This document shows positions 16,888 through 26,294 of a stretch of DNA of 50,424 nt, one piece after another. Made by a program: the position numbers and the translations under genes. Within the stretch, counting starts at the first letter, position 1; every line of letters begins with the position of its first letter. The notes below the pieces were generated by a model, which saw only the letters and a list, made by a program, of their open reading frames with translations, was not told where the DNA came from and did no database searches. The DNA comes from Paracoccaceae bacterium (GTDB lineage: Bacteria; Pseudomonadota; Alphaproteobacteria; Rhodobacterales; Rhodobacteraceae): NCBI GenBank assembly GCA_023260655.1, contig JALQUU010000017.1, positions 1 through 50,424 on the forward strand. The letters run 5' to 3'.

Positions 16888-17243
16888 GGGTGGGCCCCAC
16901 TAGGCCCGTCAAGGTTGGGGTTTATCACTCCGGCCGCTGAGGCATATTCACCCAAGATTTCGAGGGCGAACGTTCCGCTATCCTCTAACAGCGGCGCGCA
17001 GAGCACTACCGTATTTTCATGGAACGCGTAAACGTCTTTGACGAGAGGGCGTCTGGCCGTCACTACGCGCGCCTCATGTTCTCGGCACAATCGACAGCCG
17101 CCAAACTGAGCTAAGAGGCGCTTGCAATGGTCACGGCCTATTCTGCATTCGACATAAATACACCGTCGAGCAGCTGCCCGGTGTCCAATCCCCAACAGAG
17201 CAACCCGTAGCCCCGCCGCTTTCACAGCGGGGCTAAAGCATGA
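16888..17243. other. Intergenic stretch with no recognised gene
   Basis: This 356-base gap between the flavoprotein gene and cysNC looks less GC-rich than its neighbours. A reverse frame (17225 to 16863, about 120 codons) is open and contains four cysteine residues clustered in its first half, but it has no recognisable domain or clear ribosome binding site and overlaps the end of the flavoprotein gene. A hairpin at 17209-17234 belongs to the 3' end of cysNC. It may be a gene remnant; I see nothing else. Confidence 0.4.
17209..17234 (-). terminator. Hairpin just downstream of cysNC, weak terminator
   Basis: AGCCCCGC (17209-17216) pairs with GCGGGGCT (17227-17234) around a ten-base loop, ending ten bases after the cysNC stop. 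No U-tract follows on the minus strand, so it may act as an RNA 3'-end stabiliser or need help to terminate. Confidence 0.45.
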
Positions 17244-19160
17244 TTAGGGGATGAGGCGCGCGATGATGAGGTCGGCGGCTTCTTCCGGGGTCATTTCCGT
17301 GGTGTCGATCCGGATTTCGGCGTTGTCCGGTGCCTCGTAGGGGCTGTCGATGCCAGTGAAGTTCTTCAGCTGGCCCGAGCGCGCTTTGGCGTAGAGGCCT
17401 TTGACGTCGCGGGCTTCGGCCACTTCGAGGGGCGTGTCGACGAAGACCTCGATGAACTCGCCGGGCTGCATCATCGAACGGACCATGTTCCGCTCGGAGC
17501 GGAAGGGCGAGATGAAGGCGGTTATCACGATGAGGCCCGCATCCGTCATCAGCTTTGCCACTTCACCGACGCGGCGGATGTTTTCCACGCGGTCGGCTTC
17601 GGTGAAGCCCAGATCCTTGTTCAGCCCGTGACGCACGTTATCGCCGTCGAGGAGGAAGGTGTGGCGGTTCATCCGCGCCAGTTTCTTCTCGACGATATTA
17701 GCGATGGTCGACTTACCCGAACCGGAAAGGCCCGTGAGCCAGAGCACGGCGGGCTTCTGGTTCTTCATCGCCGCATGACTTTCTCGGGTGATATCTGTGG
17801 CCTGCCAGTGGATGTTCTGGGCGCGGCGGAGCGCGAAGTGGATCATGCCCGCCGCAACGGTGCGGTTGGTGATCTTGTCGATCAGGATGAAGCCGCCGAG
17901 ATCGCGGTTCTCAGTGTAGGGGGCGAAGGGGATTTCGCGGTCGGTCGTGATATTGGCGATGCCGATGGCGTTCAGATCAAGGGTCTTCGCCGCGAGGTGT
18001 TCCTGCGTGTTGACGTTGATCTCGTATTTCGGCTGGTGGACCGTGGCGGAGACGGTTTGCGTGCCGATCTTCAGGAAATAGGCCCGGCCCGGAACCATCT
18101 CGACTTCGTCCATCCAGACAAGCGCGGCTTCGAATTGGTCAGCCACTTCGAGGGGAGCTTGGGACGCGACGATGACCTGACCGCGCGAGCAGTCGATTTC
18201 GTCGGCGAGTGTAATGGTGACGGATTCACCCGCGACGGCGATGTCACGATCGCCTTCCAGAGCAACGATCCGCGCGACCGTGGAGGTTTTGCCCGAGGGC
18301 AGCACGCGCACGGCATCACCGGGGCGGACGGTGCCACTGGCGATAAGGCCCGCGAAGCCGCGGAAGTCGAGATTGGGGCGGTTGACCCATTGCACAGGCA
18401 GGCGGAAGGGCTTGGCCTGATCCGCGGTGACATCTACTTGCACGGTTTCAAGATAGGGCAGCAGAGCCGTATCCTTGTACCACGGCGTGTTCTCGCTGGG
18501 GCCCGTGATATTGTCGCCTTTATAGCCCGAAATCGGGATGGCGGTGAAATCGGTGATGCCGATGGAGCGCGCGAAGGTGCCGTAATCCTCGACGATCTTG
18601 TCGAACACCTCTTGGCTGTAGCCCACGAGGTCCATCTTGTTCACTGCGAGAACCACATGACGGATGCCGATGAGGTTCACGAGATAGCTGTGGCGGCGGG
18701 TTTGCGTGAGGACGCCTTTGCGGGCATCGATCAGGATCACCGCGAGATCGGCAGTGGAGGCGCCAGTGACCATGTTGCGGGTGTATTGCTCGTGGCCAGG
18801 GGTGTCGGCAACGATGAACTTGCGCTTCTCGGTGGCGAAGAAACGGTAAGCCACGTCGATGGTGATGCCCTGCTCGCGTTCGGCTGCGAGACCGTCGACA
18901 AGGAGCGCGAAGTCGATCTCGCCGCCTTGGGTGCCAACGCGCTTGCTGTCGGCTTCGAGGGCGGCAAGCTGGTCTTCGAAGATCATCTTGCTGTCATAGA
19001 GCAAGCGGCCGATGAGGGTGGATTTTCCATCATCGACGGAGCCGCAAGTGATGAAGCGCAGCATGGTCTTGTTCTGGTGCGCTTCGAGATAGGCGTCGAT
19101 GTCTTCGGCGATCAGCGCGTCTGTTTTGTAGATCGGGTCTTTGGTAGTCATGTCGGTCAC
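17244..19160 (-). CDS. cysNC: Bifunctional sulfate adenylyltransferase subunit 1 / adenylylsulfate kinase
   Basis: 638 residues made of two enzymes. Residues about 25-440 are an EF-Tu-like GTPase with P-loop GSVDDGKST, 'DTPGHEQYT' (G3) and 'NKMD' (G4): the regulatory subunit of ATP sulfurylase. From about 460 onwards is APS kinase with P-loop 'GLSGSGKST' and '[16 protein letters not shown]'. Together with CysD it makes APS from sulfate and ATP, then PAPS, in the cytoplasm, for cysteine synthesis or sulfation. The gene follows cysD by 46 bases on the minus strand, and a hairpin follows its stop. NodQ-type fusions of this kind are common in alphaproteobacteria. Confidence 0.96.
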   Translation of the reverse strand: MTDMTTKDPIYKTDALIAEDIDAYLEAHQNKTMLRFITCGSVDDGKSTLIGRLLYDSKMIFEDQLAALEADSKRVGTQGGEIDFALLVDGLAAEREQGITIDVAYRFFATEKRKFIVADTPGHEQYTRNMVTGASTADLAVILIDARKGVLTQTRRHSYLVNLIGIRHVVLAVNKMDLVGYSQEVFDKIVEDYGTFARSIGITDFTAIPISGYKGDNITGPSENTPWYKDTALLPYLETVQVDVTADQAKPFRLPVQWVNRPNLDFRGFAGLIASGTVRPGDAVRVLPSGKTSTVARIVALEGDRDIAVAGESVTITLADEIDCSRGQVIVASQAPLEVADQFEAALVWMDEVEMVPGRAYFLKIGTQTVSATVHQPKYEINVNTQEHLAAKTLDLNAIGIANITTDREIPFAPYTENRDLGGFILIDKITNRTVAAGMIHFALRRAQNIHWQATDITRESHAAMKNQKPAVLWLTGLSGSGKSTIANIVEKKLARMNRHTFLLDGDNVRHGLNKDLGFTEADRVENIRRVGEVAKLMTDAGLIVITAFISPFRSERNMVRSMMQPGEFIEVFVDTPLEVAEARDVKGLYAKARSGQLKNFTGIDSPYEAPDNAEIRIDTTEMTPEEAADLIIARLIP

Positions 19161-19206
19161 CTCTAGGGGTGTGAAACTGGAACAGGGGAAGGCGAACGCG
19201 GGGCGC

Positions 19207-20115
19207 TCAGAAGTAGCCTTCCTGCTTTTTCTTCTCCATCGAGGCCGCCTGATCGTGGTCGATAGCGCGGCCCTGACGCTCGGAGGTGGTGGTCAGGAGC
19301 ATCTCCTGAATGACCTCGGGGAGCGTGGTGGCGGTGCTTTCTACGGCACCCGTCAGCGGGTAGCAGCCAAGCGTACGGAAGCGGACGGAGCGCATTTCTG
19401 GTATCTCGCCGGGCTTGAGCGGGAAGCGTTCGTCATCGACCATCAGGATAAGGCCGTCGCGCTTCACGGTCGGGCGCGGGGCAGAGAAATAGAGCGGGAC
19501 GATCTCGATGCCTTCGAGATGGATGTATTGCCAGATGTCGAGTTCGGTCCAGTTCGAGATCGGGAAGACGCGGATGCTCTCGCCCTTGGACTTACGGGCG
19601 TTATAGAGCCGCCAGAGTTCGGGGCGCTGGTTTTTCGGGTCCCAGCGGTGGTTGGCGGAGCGGAAGGAGAAGACACGCTCTTTCGCGCGGGACTTCTCTT
19701 CGTCGCGGCGGGCGCCGCCGAAGGCCACGTCGAAACCGTGGAGATCAAGTGCTTGCTTCAACCCTTCGGTCTTCCACATGTCGGTATGGAGCGAGCCATG
19801 ATCGAAGGGGTTAATCCCTTTCTCTTTGGCTTCCGGGTTCTGGTAGACGATGAGATCCATTCCGGCTTGCTTGGCGGCCTTGTCGCGCAGCGCATACATG
19901 TCGCGGAACTTCCACGTGGTATCGACGTGCATCAGCGGGAAGGGCGGCGGCGCGGGGTAGAAAGCCTTTTTCGCCAAGTGCAACATGACGGCGCTATCTT
20001 TGCCGACGCTGTAGAGCATTACGGGGCGCTCGGCCTCTGCGACCACTTCGCGGAGGATTTGAATGCTTTCTGCCTCAAGACGCTGAAGGTGCGTCAGTGT
20101 TTTCGTTGTCATCAT
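19207..20115 (-). CDS. cysD: Sulfate adenylyltransferase subunit 2
   Basis: The catalytic subunit of ATP sulfurylase, forming APS and pyrophosphate. Start taken at ATG 20115 (two adjacent ATGs; the frame is open to 20226), giving 302 residues, the usual CysD length, and beginning [18 protein letters not shown]. The PP-loop '[14 protein letters not shown]', the '[10 protein letters not shown]'-like segment '[14 protein letters not shown]' and '[15 protein letters not shown]' are hallmark blocks. It heads the cysD-cysNC operon and diverges from a LuxR-type regulator with an 86-base gap. Confidence 0.95.
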   Translation of the reverse strand: MMTTKTLTHLQRLEAESIQILREVVAEAERPVMLYSVGKDSAVMLHLAKKAFYPAPPPFPLMHVDTTWKFRDMYALRDKAAKQAGMDLIVYQNPEAKEKGINPFDHGSLHTDMWKTEGLKQALDLHGFDVAFGGARRDEEKSRAKERVFSFRSANHRWDPKNQRPELWRLYNARKSKGESIRVFPISNWTELDIWQYIHLEGIEIVPLYFSAPRPTVKRDGLILMVDDERFPLKPGEIPEMRSVRFRTLGCYPLTGAVESTATTLPEVIQEMLLTTTSERQGRAIDHDQAASMEKKKQEGYF

Positions 20116-20164
20116 TGAATCACCAGTTCTGAACCTGTCCGGTGGGATTACTCCAGCAATTCTA

Positions 20165-20195
20165 TTGACGAACCTCCCATTTGGGGGGGTATATT
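20165..20195 (+). promoter_or_regulatory. Candidate promoter giving a leaderless transcript
   Basis: TTGACG (20165-20170) and TATATT (20190-20195) are separated by 19 bases, slightly long. Transcription about seven bases after the -10 box would start at or next to the ATG at 20202, which has no ribosome binding site. The spacer holds an imperfect CCTCCC...GGGGGG inverted repeat. Confidence 0.35.
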
Positions 20196-20201
20196 CGAGA
20201 G

Positions 20202-21206
20202 ATGGAGCCTTTTGACGACCAGACAAAGCTTGTGCGCGCGCTTTTTGCGGCGAAGGAGGAGCTGCGCGAGGGGGCTTGGGGCGGATTTCTGGCCCTTTTG
20301 AAGAGCGTCGCTCAAGCCGATGGGGTGGCTCTGGTTTTGGATCAGGCGAACCGGAGCACGGCGTGGCAAGAAGGGCCCTGCCCCGATCTCGGAGCGGAAA
20401 CGCGACAGAACCTGCGTTTCGACCGCGTTTATGCGCAAGACAGCCTGCCGCGTGGCGGGGTGGTGGACGGGCATTTCCGCGCCGTGAAGGTGCGGGGCGA
20501 GAGCGGCAGGCAGATCAGCCTCAACCTTTTCCGCGCGCCCCATCAGCGTGACTTTCGCGGCACGGACGGGCAACTTCTGAGTGCTTTGGTGCCGTTCCTT
20601 GGGCAGGCTATGGACCTTTGGCAGTCGCGCATCCGGGAACGGGATCGTGCCGCATTATCGGAGTGGCTGCTGGGGGCCTTGGGAGGTGGCTGGATCCAGT
20701 TTGACGCAACAGGCGTAATCCTTTCGCTTACACCAAAGGCAAAAGCTTGGGGAGACGCGGTAGGTTTGCGGCTGGAAGAGCGGCGGCGGGTCGAATTCTC
20801 AGGGGGGCAACAAGCGCAGGTCTGGCGCGCGGCTTTTGCCGAGGCATTGGCAGGCGAAGCCCCTGCCCCCGTGACGCTTGGCGAAAAACCATTTGCGGAA
20901 ATTGTGTTGCGGCGTGAGGCGTCGGCGGGAGAGAAAATCGTGGTTGGCGCGCTGAGAATGGCGCACAGTGCGGCAGGCATTCCGGCAGAAGTGCTCGCCG
21001 GGCACTTCGGGATCAGCCAGAGCGAGGCGCGCTTGGCGGCGTTGATTTGCGACGGGTTCAGCCTGAAAGAAGCGGCGCTGGCCTTGGGCTGGACTGAAGA
21101 GAGCACGCGCACCTGTTCCAAAGCCATTTTCGCCCGGATGGGCGCACATGGCCAACCGGCGTTGGTCCGAAGGATGAGCCAGAGCGCGCTGTGGTATCAG
21201 GCCTGA
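20202..21206 (+). CDS. LuxR-type helix-turn-helix transcriptional regulator
   Basis: About 334 residues from ATG 20202 (an in-frame TTG at 20181 would extend it). The C-terminal 65 residues contain a LuxR/GerE-like HTH: '[20 protein letters not shown]' followed by '[19 protein letters not shown]'. The N-terminal 250 residues look like GAF/PAS-type sensing folds but have no clear ligand motif. No ribosome binding site is visible. It diverges from cysD, so control of sulfate assimilation is possible but unproven. Its 3' end overlaps the convergent DUF411 gene by ten bases. Confidence 0.75.
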   Translation: MEPFDDQTKLVRALFAAKEELREGAWGGFLALLKSVAQADGVALVLDQANRSTAWQEGPCPDLGAETRQNLRFDRVYAQDSLPRGGVVDGHFRAVKVRGESGRQISLNLFRAPHQRDFRGTDGQLLSALVPFLGQAMDLWQSRIRERDRAALSEWLLGALGGGWIQFDATGVILSLTPKAKAWGDAVGLRLEERRRVEFSGGQQAQVWRAAFAEALAGEAPAPVTLGEKPFAEIVLRREASAGEKIVVGALRMAHSAAGIPAEVLAGHFGISQSEARLAALICDGFSLKEAALALGWTEESTRTCSKAIFARMGAHGQPALVRRMSQSALWYQA

Positions 21207-21652
21207 TTGTGGGAGGCGAAAACCTCGATCCGGCCATCCGCGAAGACGATCAGCGTATCGAATGGCTCGCGTTCGTCGCCCATTTCCATCCCGGGCGACC
21301 CGATGGGCATCCCCGGCACGGTAAGGCCAAGCGCCTCGGGTTTTTCCGACAGAAGGCGGGCAATATCCGTAGCGGGAACATGGCCTTCGATGAAATACCC
21401 GTCGACCAAGGCCGTGTGGCACGATGCAAGATCGGGGGTGAGGCCGACGCGGGCTTTCAGCCCGTATAGCGCCTCTTGTTCCAGATTTCGCGCGGAAGGC
21501 GCGAAGCCGGATGCTTGCAAGTGTTCGATCCAAGCGCCGCAGCAACCGCATGTGGCGGACTTGTAAACCTCGATGGCAACCGGGGCCGCAAAACTGCGGG
21601 TGCTGACAAATGTCAGGGCGAGACCTGAAAGAAGAAGTGTGCGGCGGTGCAT
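21197..21652 (-). CDS. DUF411 family secreted metal-binding protein
   Basis: Start chosen at ATG 21652 because AGAGG lies eight to nine bases upstream and a signal peptide then begins at once ('MHRRTLLLSGLALTFVSTRS', Ala cleavage near 22); the frame is open to 21709. About 151 residues. The mature protein begins with 'EVYKSATCGCCGAWIEHL', whose C-x-C-C is the DUF411 hallmark, and contains 'GHVPATDIARLL' and 'GMPIGSPGMEMG', Met/His-rich stretches suited to copper binding. DUF411 proteins often accompany copper tolerance genes, but no such neighbours are present. A role in copper or other metal handling in the periplasm is inferred. Confidence 0.85.
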   Translation of the reverse strand: MHRRTLLLSGLALTFVSTRSFAAPVAIEVYKSATCGCCGAWIEHLQASGFAPSARNLEQEALYGLKARVGLTPDLASCHTALVDGYFIEGHVPATDIARLLSEKPEALGLTVPGMPIGSPGMEMGDEREPFDTLIVFADGRIEVFASHNQA

Positions 21653-21741
21653 GGATGACCCTCTGTAACTCGTCGGGTGAAGCTTAGGCCGAGATGATGG
21701 CTCGGACAACGCGACACAGTGGGTGAGGCTTCACAATACCG

Positions 21742-22692
21742 CTAGGTCAAGCGCACCCGATGAGCGACGGGCGACGAGCCGAAGGCGCTGCGGAAGAGGC
21801 GGGAAAAATGCGATGGGCTGTTGAAGCCACAAGCCATGGCGATTTCGCTGACCGATTGATCGGTTTGAACGATGAGATTTCGAGCGCGATGTAGGCGCGT
21901 ATCGACCATGTATTTACGCGGCGAGGTCTGGAGATACTTGTCGAAAAGCCTTTCGAGCTGCCGAACAGAAATACCGACTTCTTCGGCAATTTCATGGGTG
22001 CTGAGCGGACTTTCGATATGATACTCAATCAACCGGATCGCACGTGTGAGGTGAGGGTTGCGCGCACCGATCCGCGATTGGAGCGAAATGCGCTGCACCG
22101 CCGTGCCTTCGCGAACCGCATTATAGACCATCTGATCAGCGACGGTGACAGCAAGCTCCTCGCCATGCTCTTTGGCAATGAGATGCAACATGAGATCCGC
22201 GGCAGCGGTTCCGCCCGAGGCGGTAACGATCTTCTCATGGGCAACGAAAACCGAACGGACAAGGCGCACGTCAGGAAAAGACTCCTCCATGACATCATGG
22301 AAGCCCCAGTGGATGGCGGCTTCCATCCCGTCGAGCATTCCGGCTCGGGCGAGAATGTATGCCCCCGAACAGATCGCGCCGATCTTTGTGCCGAGCGCGC
22401 GTTCGCGACGGAGATAGCTCAAAACAGCAGGGCTCGCGTGGTTCTGAACGTGGATGCCGGATATCAGATAGAGGCGCTCCCCGCGACTAAGAGAAGTCAG
22501 GCCACGGTCGACCAGCGTCACCGTGCGGTTCGATGCAATTGCGGTTCTGCCATCCTCAGAGGCAAGGCTCCAGCTATAGAGTTCGCGCCCGGAAACGAGA
22601 TTGGCGATACGCAGCGGCTCTATCACGCAAGAGAAAGCGAGATGCGTGAAATTCTCGATGAGCAGAAACACAAAATGCGTAGGGTGGGTCAC
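21742..22692 (-). CDS. GlxA family (DJ-1/PfpI plus AraC HTH) transcriptional regulator
   Basis: Start assigned to GTG 22692, which has GGAG eight bases upstream; TTG 22716 is an alternative. About 316 residues. The N-terminal 190 residues are a DJ-1/PfpI-like domain with the nucleophile-elbow 'IGAICSGAYILARAGMLDG'. The C-terminal AraC domain has two HTHs, 'STHEIAEEVGISVRQLERLF' and 'SVSEIAMACGFNSPSHFSRL'. Relatives regulate catabolism of glycine betaine, carnitine or choline derivatives (GbdR, CdhR). That would fit the demethylase cluster a few kilobases upstream, though this is inference. It lies 49 bases after the fdh-operon end on the same strand. Confidence 0.88.
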   Translation of the reverse strand: MTHPTHFVFLLIENFTHLAFSCVIEPLRIANLVSGRELYSWSLASEDGRTAIASNRTVTLVDRGLTSLSRGERLYLISGIHVQNHASPAVLSYLRRERALGTKIGAICSGAYILARAGMLDGMEAAIHWGFHDVMEESFPDVRLVRSVFVAHEKIVTASGGTAAADLMLHLIAKEHGEELAVTVADQMVYNAVREGTAVQRISLQSRIGARNPHLTRAIRLIEYHIESPLSTHEIAEEVGISVRQLERLFDKYLQTSPRKYMVDTRLHRARNLIVQTDQSVSEIAMACGFNSPSHFSRLFRSAFGSSPVAHRVRLT

Positions 22693-22751
22693 AGGTGACA
22701 CTCCATGAGATAGCAACTTATCTCATGCCCGAATTTGGTAGACAATATGTA

Positions 22752-24749
22752 TTATGATCGGCGCTGATGTGCCGGGAGGAGAATGGTAAAGGACGTGCCC
22801 TGCCCCGGCTCGGACTCCAGATGGATGGTGCCGCCCGCGCGGTGGATGATGTCGCGGGTGATGGAAAGGCCGAGCCCCGTACCTTCCCGGCCTTTCGTGG
22901 TGAAGAACGGATCGAAGACTTTCGCGGCGATATCCGGGGCCATCCCCTGCCCCGTATCCGCGACAATGATTCCGACCTTTGCGCCGTCTGAGCCTGCGGA
23001 CGACCGGCATTCGATCCGCAGAGTGCCGCCATCGGGCATGGCTTGAATGGCGTTCGAGCAAAGATTGACGAGAACTTGCTGGAGCTCAGTTTTGTTGATC
23101 GTGATGAGGGGGGACGCTTCGAGCATCAGCACGAGTTCAATGCGCGCCTTGAGGATCAGGTGATGCAGGAGCGGGATCGTGTCCCGCACGGTTTGAGCGA
23201 CGTCGATAGCCTGATCGCTTTCGGCAAATTCCTCGGGGCGGGCGAAGCGGAGGAGTTTGCCGATCAGGATGTGTATGGCCTGAATACGGTCCTGGATCAG
23301 GGAGAACTCGGTTTTGAAGCCCCGTGCATTCTCTCCGAGTTCGGAATGGATCACGTCGAGATTGCCTTGGATCACGGCAAGCGGGTTGTTGATTTCATGG
23401 GCAACGCCAGCCGTGATTTCACCGATGGCGGCGAGTTTCTCAGAGAGGATCAGCTGGCGGCTGGTGATGTCGAGTTGGCGGTTGGCCTCTTCGAGTTCCT
23501 GAGTGCGTTCCTTGACCCGCTGTTCCAGCACGTCGGCCCATTCCCGCAATTGGCGGTCGCGGGCTTGCAACTGGTCCAGAAGCCCGTCGAGGTGCTGGGC
23601 GACGCGGCCGATTTCATTATCTGCCGAGCGGCGCCCCACGCGGGCACCGAACTGGCCCGCTTCGACCTCGCCGATCACCGCGTTCATCTTTTCCAATGGC
23701 CGGAAGATGCTGCGCGCCCAGAGAAGAAGCACGGGCACGAAGATCACCACGACACCGATAAACATGAACGCGATTTGCCAAAGGGTGCGGGATTCAGCTT
23801 CGGAAAACTCGCGCTCCAAGAAGCCGACGTAGAGCATGCCCACGGTTTTGTCAAAGCTGTCGGTAAGCGGGTAGTAGCCCGACACATACCAGTCGTTCAC
23901 GACAAAAGCGCGGTCGAGCCAGGTTTGGGCCTGATCGAGCACGGTGGAGCGGACGGCCGCGGAAACGCGGGTGCCCAAGGCGCGGACATCAGCAAACAGA
24001 CGAACATTGGTGGAGATGCGGACATCTTCGAGGAAAAGCGTCGCGGTGCCTTGGCCGCTGCCCGAAAGGCTTCCGGCAGGATAGACGAGCGCGTTTATAT
24101 CGTCGATGAAGCCGAGATTGCGGTTGAGGAGAATGCCGCCAACGATGGCGCCTGCGGGCGCATGGGCGGCAGCGTGGATCACCATGCCCCGGGTTTCCGC
24201 GGTTCTGTCTGTGGGAACGGCAGCTTTCGTGCCGACAAGAGGGATGCGGGCGCGCTGCACGAGCTGGGGCGAGAGCGCTTCGAGTTGTTCCGGGCTGAAA
24301 ATATCGATGGCAGTGGTCGTGGTGCCCCTCAGGGCGCTTTGGACGATGGGCCATGCAAGGGGCGTGGGCGCAGTGCCGAGGCTCGAGGCCGTGAGAACCT
24401 GCCCGCTGGCACTGACGTAATACAAGAAATCGAGCCCCAAGCGGATGCGCTGGCTTTCCAGAAACACCTCGACTTCCGCACCTTCCCCCAAAGCCGACAT
24501 CAGGGCGGAGGATTGCCCGATGGATTCCAAAGCGGCCCCGCGGCTTGCCAGAAGCCCTCCAAGGTGCTGGCGGGCGATGGTCAACTCGCCGTGCACTTTG
24601 GCGATCAGCACTTCATCCAGCCGATCAGACCAGCTTTTGACCGAGGTCAGCAAGAGAAGGGGAAGAAGGATCAGAAGCGGCAGGAGAGCGATTAACAGCA
24701 GGCGCGAGCGCACCGAGGATTGCAGCTGGATTGGTGCGGGATCAGACAT
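22752..24749 (-). CDS. Membrane sensor histidine kinase of the FDH operon
   Basis: 665 residues. There are two membrane helices (about 15-36 and 325-346) around a 285-residue periplasmic double-cache-like region. Then come a HAMP linker (347-400), a coiled coil (393-435), HisKA with 'AGVAHEINNPLAVI' (phosphoacceptor H451) and an HATPase with N box 'NLCSNAIQAMP', G1 'DTGQGM' and G2 'GTGLGLSI'. The architecture is that of NtrB/DctB-type kinases. It is the last gene of the minus-strand formate dehydrogenase operon and its start overlaps the response regulator stop by eight bases, so the two form a pair. The ligand is unknown; formate or another small acid is a reasonable guess because of the operon. 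Confidence 0.9.
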   Translation of the reverse strand: MSDPAPIQLQSSVRSRLLLIALLPLLILLPLLLLTSVKSWSDRLDEVLIAKVHGELTIARQHLGGLLASRGAALESIGQSSALMSALGEGAEVEVFLESQRIRLGLDFLYYVSASGQVLTASSLGTAPTPLAWPIVQSALRGTTTTAIDIFSPEQLEALSPQLVQRARIPLVGTKAAVPTDRTAETRGMVIHAAAHAPAGAIVGGILLNRNLGFIDDINALVYPAGSLSGSGQGTATLFLEDVRISTNVRLFADVRALGTRVSAAVRSTVLDQAQTWLDRAFVVNDWYVSGYYPLTDSFDKTVGMLYVGFLEREFSEAESRTLWQIAFMFIGVVVIFVPVLLLWARSIFRPLEKMNAVIGEVEAGQFGARVGRRSADNEIGRVAQHLDGLLDQLQARDRQLREWADVLEQRVKERTQELEEANRQLDITSRQLILSEKLAAIGEITAGVAHEINNPLAVIQGNLDVIHSELGENARGFKTEFSLIQDRIQAIHILIGKLLRFARPEEFAESDQAIDVAQTVRDTIPLLHHLILKARIELVLMLEASPLITINKTELQQVLVNLCSNAIQAMPDGGTLRIECRSSAGSDGAKVGIIVADTGQGMAPDIAAKVFDPFFTTKGREGTGLGLSITRDIIHRAGGTIHLESEPGQGTSFTILLPAHQRRS

Positions 24750-26100
24750 TCCAGACCGCGCATTTGCGGTCGATCGTTTTGCGCGAAATGCCTAAGCGGC
24801 GGGCCGCTTCCGCGCGGTTACCACCGCAGGCTTCAAGGATCGACAGGATATGGCGGCGCTCGACGGCCAGAAGCGAGTCGGTGCTTTCCTCGGGTTCGGA
24901 CTGGTTTTCATCCGAGAACTCGGGCGGGAAGCTGCCCAGGATCAGCGAACGCTCGATCAGGTTGCGCAGCTCGCGCACGTTGCCGGGCCAATCGTAGCCT
25001 GCGAGGTTCACTTGCACGCCTTCGGAAATCGGCAGCGGCGTTACACCAAGCTGGCGGGCGAATTGGACCATGAACATCGTAGCGAGTTCGGGGATATCCG
25101 GAACCCGCTCACGCAAGAGCGGCATACGCACATGGACGACGTTGATCCGGTGATAGAGATCACGCCGGAACTTCGACTGGGCGACGGCTGCTTCCAGATC
25201 GCCATTTGTGGCAAAAACGAAGCGCAGGTTGAGGGGGACTTCGCGCTCGGCTCCAGCCGGGCGAATGCGGCCATCTTCGATCACGCGCAGGAGCGTGCCC
25301 TGCACAGAAAGCGGAAGTTCCCCGATTTCGTCGAGGAAAAGCGTGCCGCTAGAGGCTTGCACCAGAAGCCCATCGCGCCCGCGGCCAAGCTCACCGAAAA
25401 GGTCGGCCTCGATACGGTCCGGCGAAATGGCGGCGCAATTGACAGGAACGAAAGGCTTGTCCGCCCGTTCCGACAAAGCGTGGAGCGTGCGCGCGGCGAC
25501 TTCCTTACCAGTGCCGCTTTCACCGGTAATGAGAACCGGCGCTGGCGTCGGGGCGACACGCTCAAGGGTTTTGCGGATCGTGGAGATAGCGGGCGAATTC
25601 CCCATGAGACGGCCACGCGCCAACTGGCTTTCGGCGCGCAACTCGTATTTCAAAAGGAAGTTCTCGCGCCGCAGATAGCGTTGATCCATGCAGCGGGAAA
25701 TCGCGTTCAGGATCTGGTTGGAGCGGAAAGGTTTCAGCACGAAATCCGCTGCACCAAGGCGCATGGCGTGGATAGCCGTATCGAGATCGGCGTAAGCGGT
25801 CATCAGGATCGCTTCGGCAAAAAGCCCCACACGGCGCTGTTCGGCCAACCAGTCCAGCCCGGACTGGCCTGGCATGACGTTATCGAGCAGAACGAGATCG
25901 AAGGTACGTTGATCCAGCAGGCGCGAGGCTTCTTCGGCGCTGGCTGCTTCCTCGACGCGTTTGCAACGGGACTGGAGCGTGCGGACAAGGAAATTACGGA
26001 TGCCGGGCTCGTCATCGACCACCAACACGGAAACATGCTGGAGAACCGCATCGATTTCGCCCGGTGCGCCGCCCGGAGCGTCCTGCCCAGGAACTGGCAT
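24742..26100 (-). CDS. NtrC-family response regulator lacking the GAFTGA loop
   Basis: About 452 residues from ATG 26100; the frame is open to a TTG at 26184, but that stretch overlaps another small gene. The receiver domain has acidic 'VVDDEPG' (29-33) and phosphorylation site D73 in 'LLDNVMPG'. The AAA+ domain has Walker A GESGTGK (193-199) and Walker B 'GTLFLDEIGEL' (252-262). A Fis-type HTH ends the protein ('GNRAEAARRLGISRKTIDRK'). Between 'LFGELG' (234-239) and Walker B the usual GAFTGA sigma-54 contact loop is missing, as in Rhodobacter capsulatus NtrC, which works with sigma-70 polymerase. It probably regulates the fdh operon in which it sits. Confidence 0.9.
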   Translation of the reverse strand: MPVPGQDAPGGAPGEIDAVLQHVSVLVVDDEPGIRNFLVRTLQSRCKRVEEAASAEEASRLLDQRTFDLVLLDNVMPGQSGLDWLAEQRRVGLFAEAILMTAYADLDTAIHAMRLGAADFVLKPFRSNQILNAISRCMDQRYLRRENFLLKYELRAESQLARGRLMGNSPAISTIRKTLERVAPTPAPVLITGESGTGKEVAARTLHALSERADKPFVPVNCAAISPDRIEADLFGELGRGRDGLLVQASSGTLFLDEIGELPLSVQGTLLRVIEDGRIRPAGAEREVPLNLRFVFATNGDLEAAVAQSKFRRDLYHRINVVHVRMPLLRERVPDIPELATMFMVQFARQLGVTPLPISEGVQVNLAGYDWPGNVRELRNLIERSLILGSFPPEFSDENQSEPEESTDSLLAVERRHILSILEACGGNRAEAARRLGISRKTIDRKCAVWNV

Positions 26101-26119
26101 TTCCGCATTCGGCCTTTCG

Positions 26120-26248
26120 TTAATCAAGACGGACGTTGCCCGCGCTCGATGTCCGTTCTGCGGCGGAAAAGCCGATATGGTCAAGCCCGAGATCGGCCAC
26201 GACCGCGATCAGGATCGCTGTGAGAAAAGCGAGATACATGCTTTTCAT
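26120..26248 (-). CDS. 42-residue predicted membrane protein in the FDH operon
   Basis: ATG 26248 with GGGGA eight bases upstream opens a frame reading MKSMYLAFLTAILIAVVADL, then GLDHIGFSAAERTSSAGNVRLD and TAA. Residues 4-21 form one hydrophobic helix with an N-terminal lysine, so an N-in single-pass membrane protein or uncleaved signal anchor is predicted. It lies between the FDH gamma gene (46 bases away) and the response regulator (19 bases away) on the same strand. Spacing, ribosome binding site and position argue for a real gene. A role as an accessory subunit or assembly factor of the membrane FDH is an inference. Confidence 0.65.
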   Translation of the reverse strand: MKSMYLAFLTAILIAVVADLGLDHIGFSAAERTSSAGNVRLD

Positions 26249-26294
26249 GGTTCATTCCCCATTCTTGAGATGTGGGAGAAGGCGCATTGGCGCC

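Noticed and set aside
17209-17234. Strong rho-independent terminator after cysNC
   Set aside because: The stem is good, but no U-tract follows on the minus strand, so it is listed only as a weak terminator-like hairpin.
17628-19166. 512-codon open frame on the plus strand
   Set aside because: Fully antisense to cysNC; it arises from GC-rich codon third positions and shows no domain.
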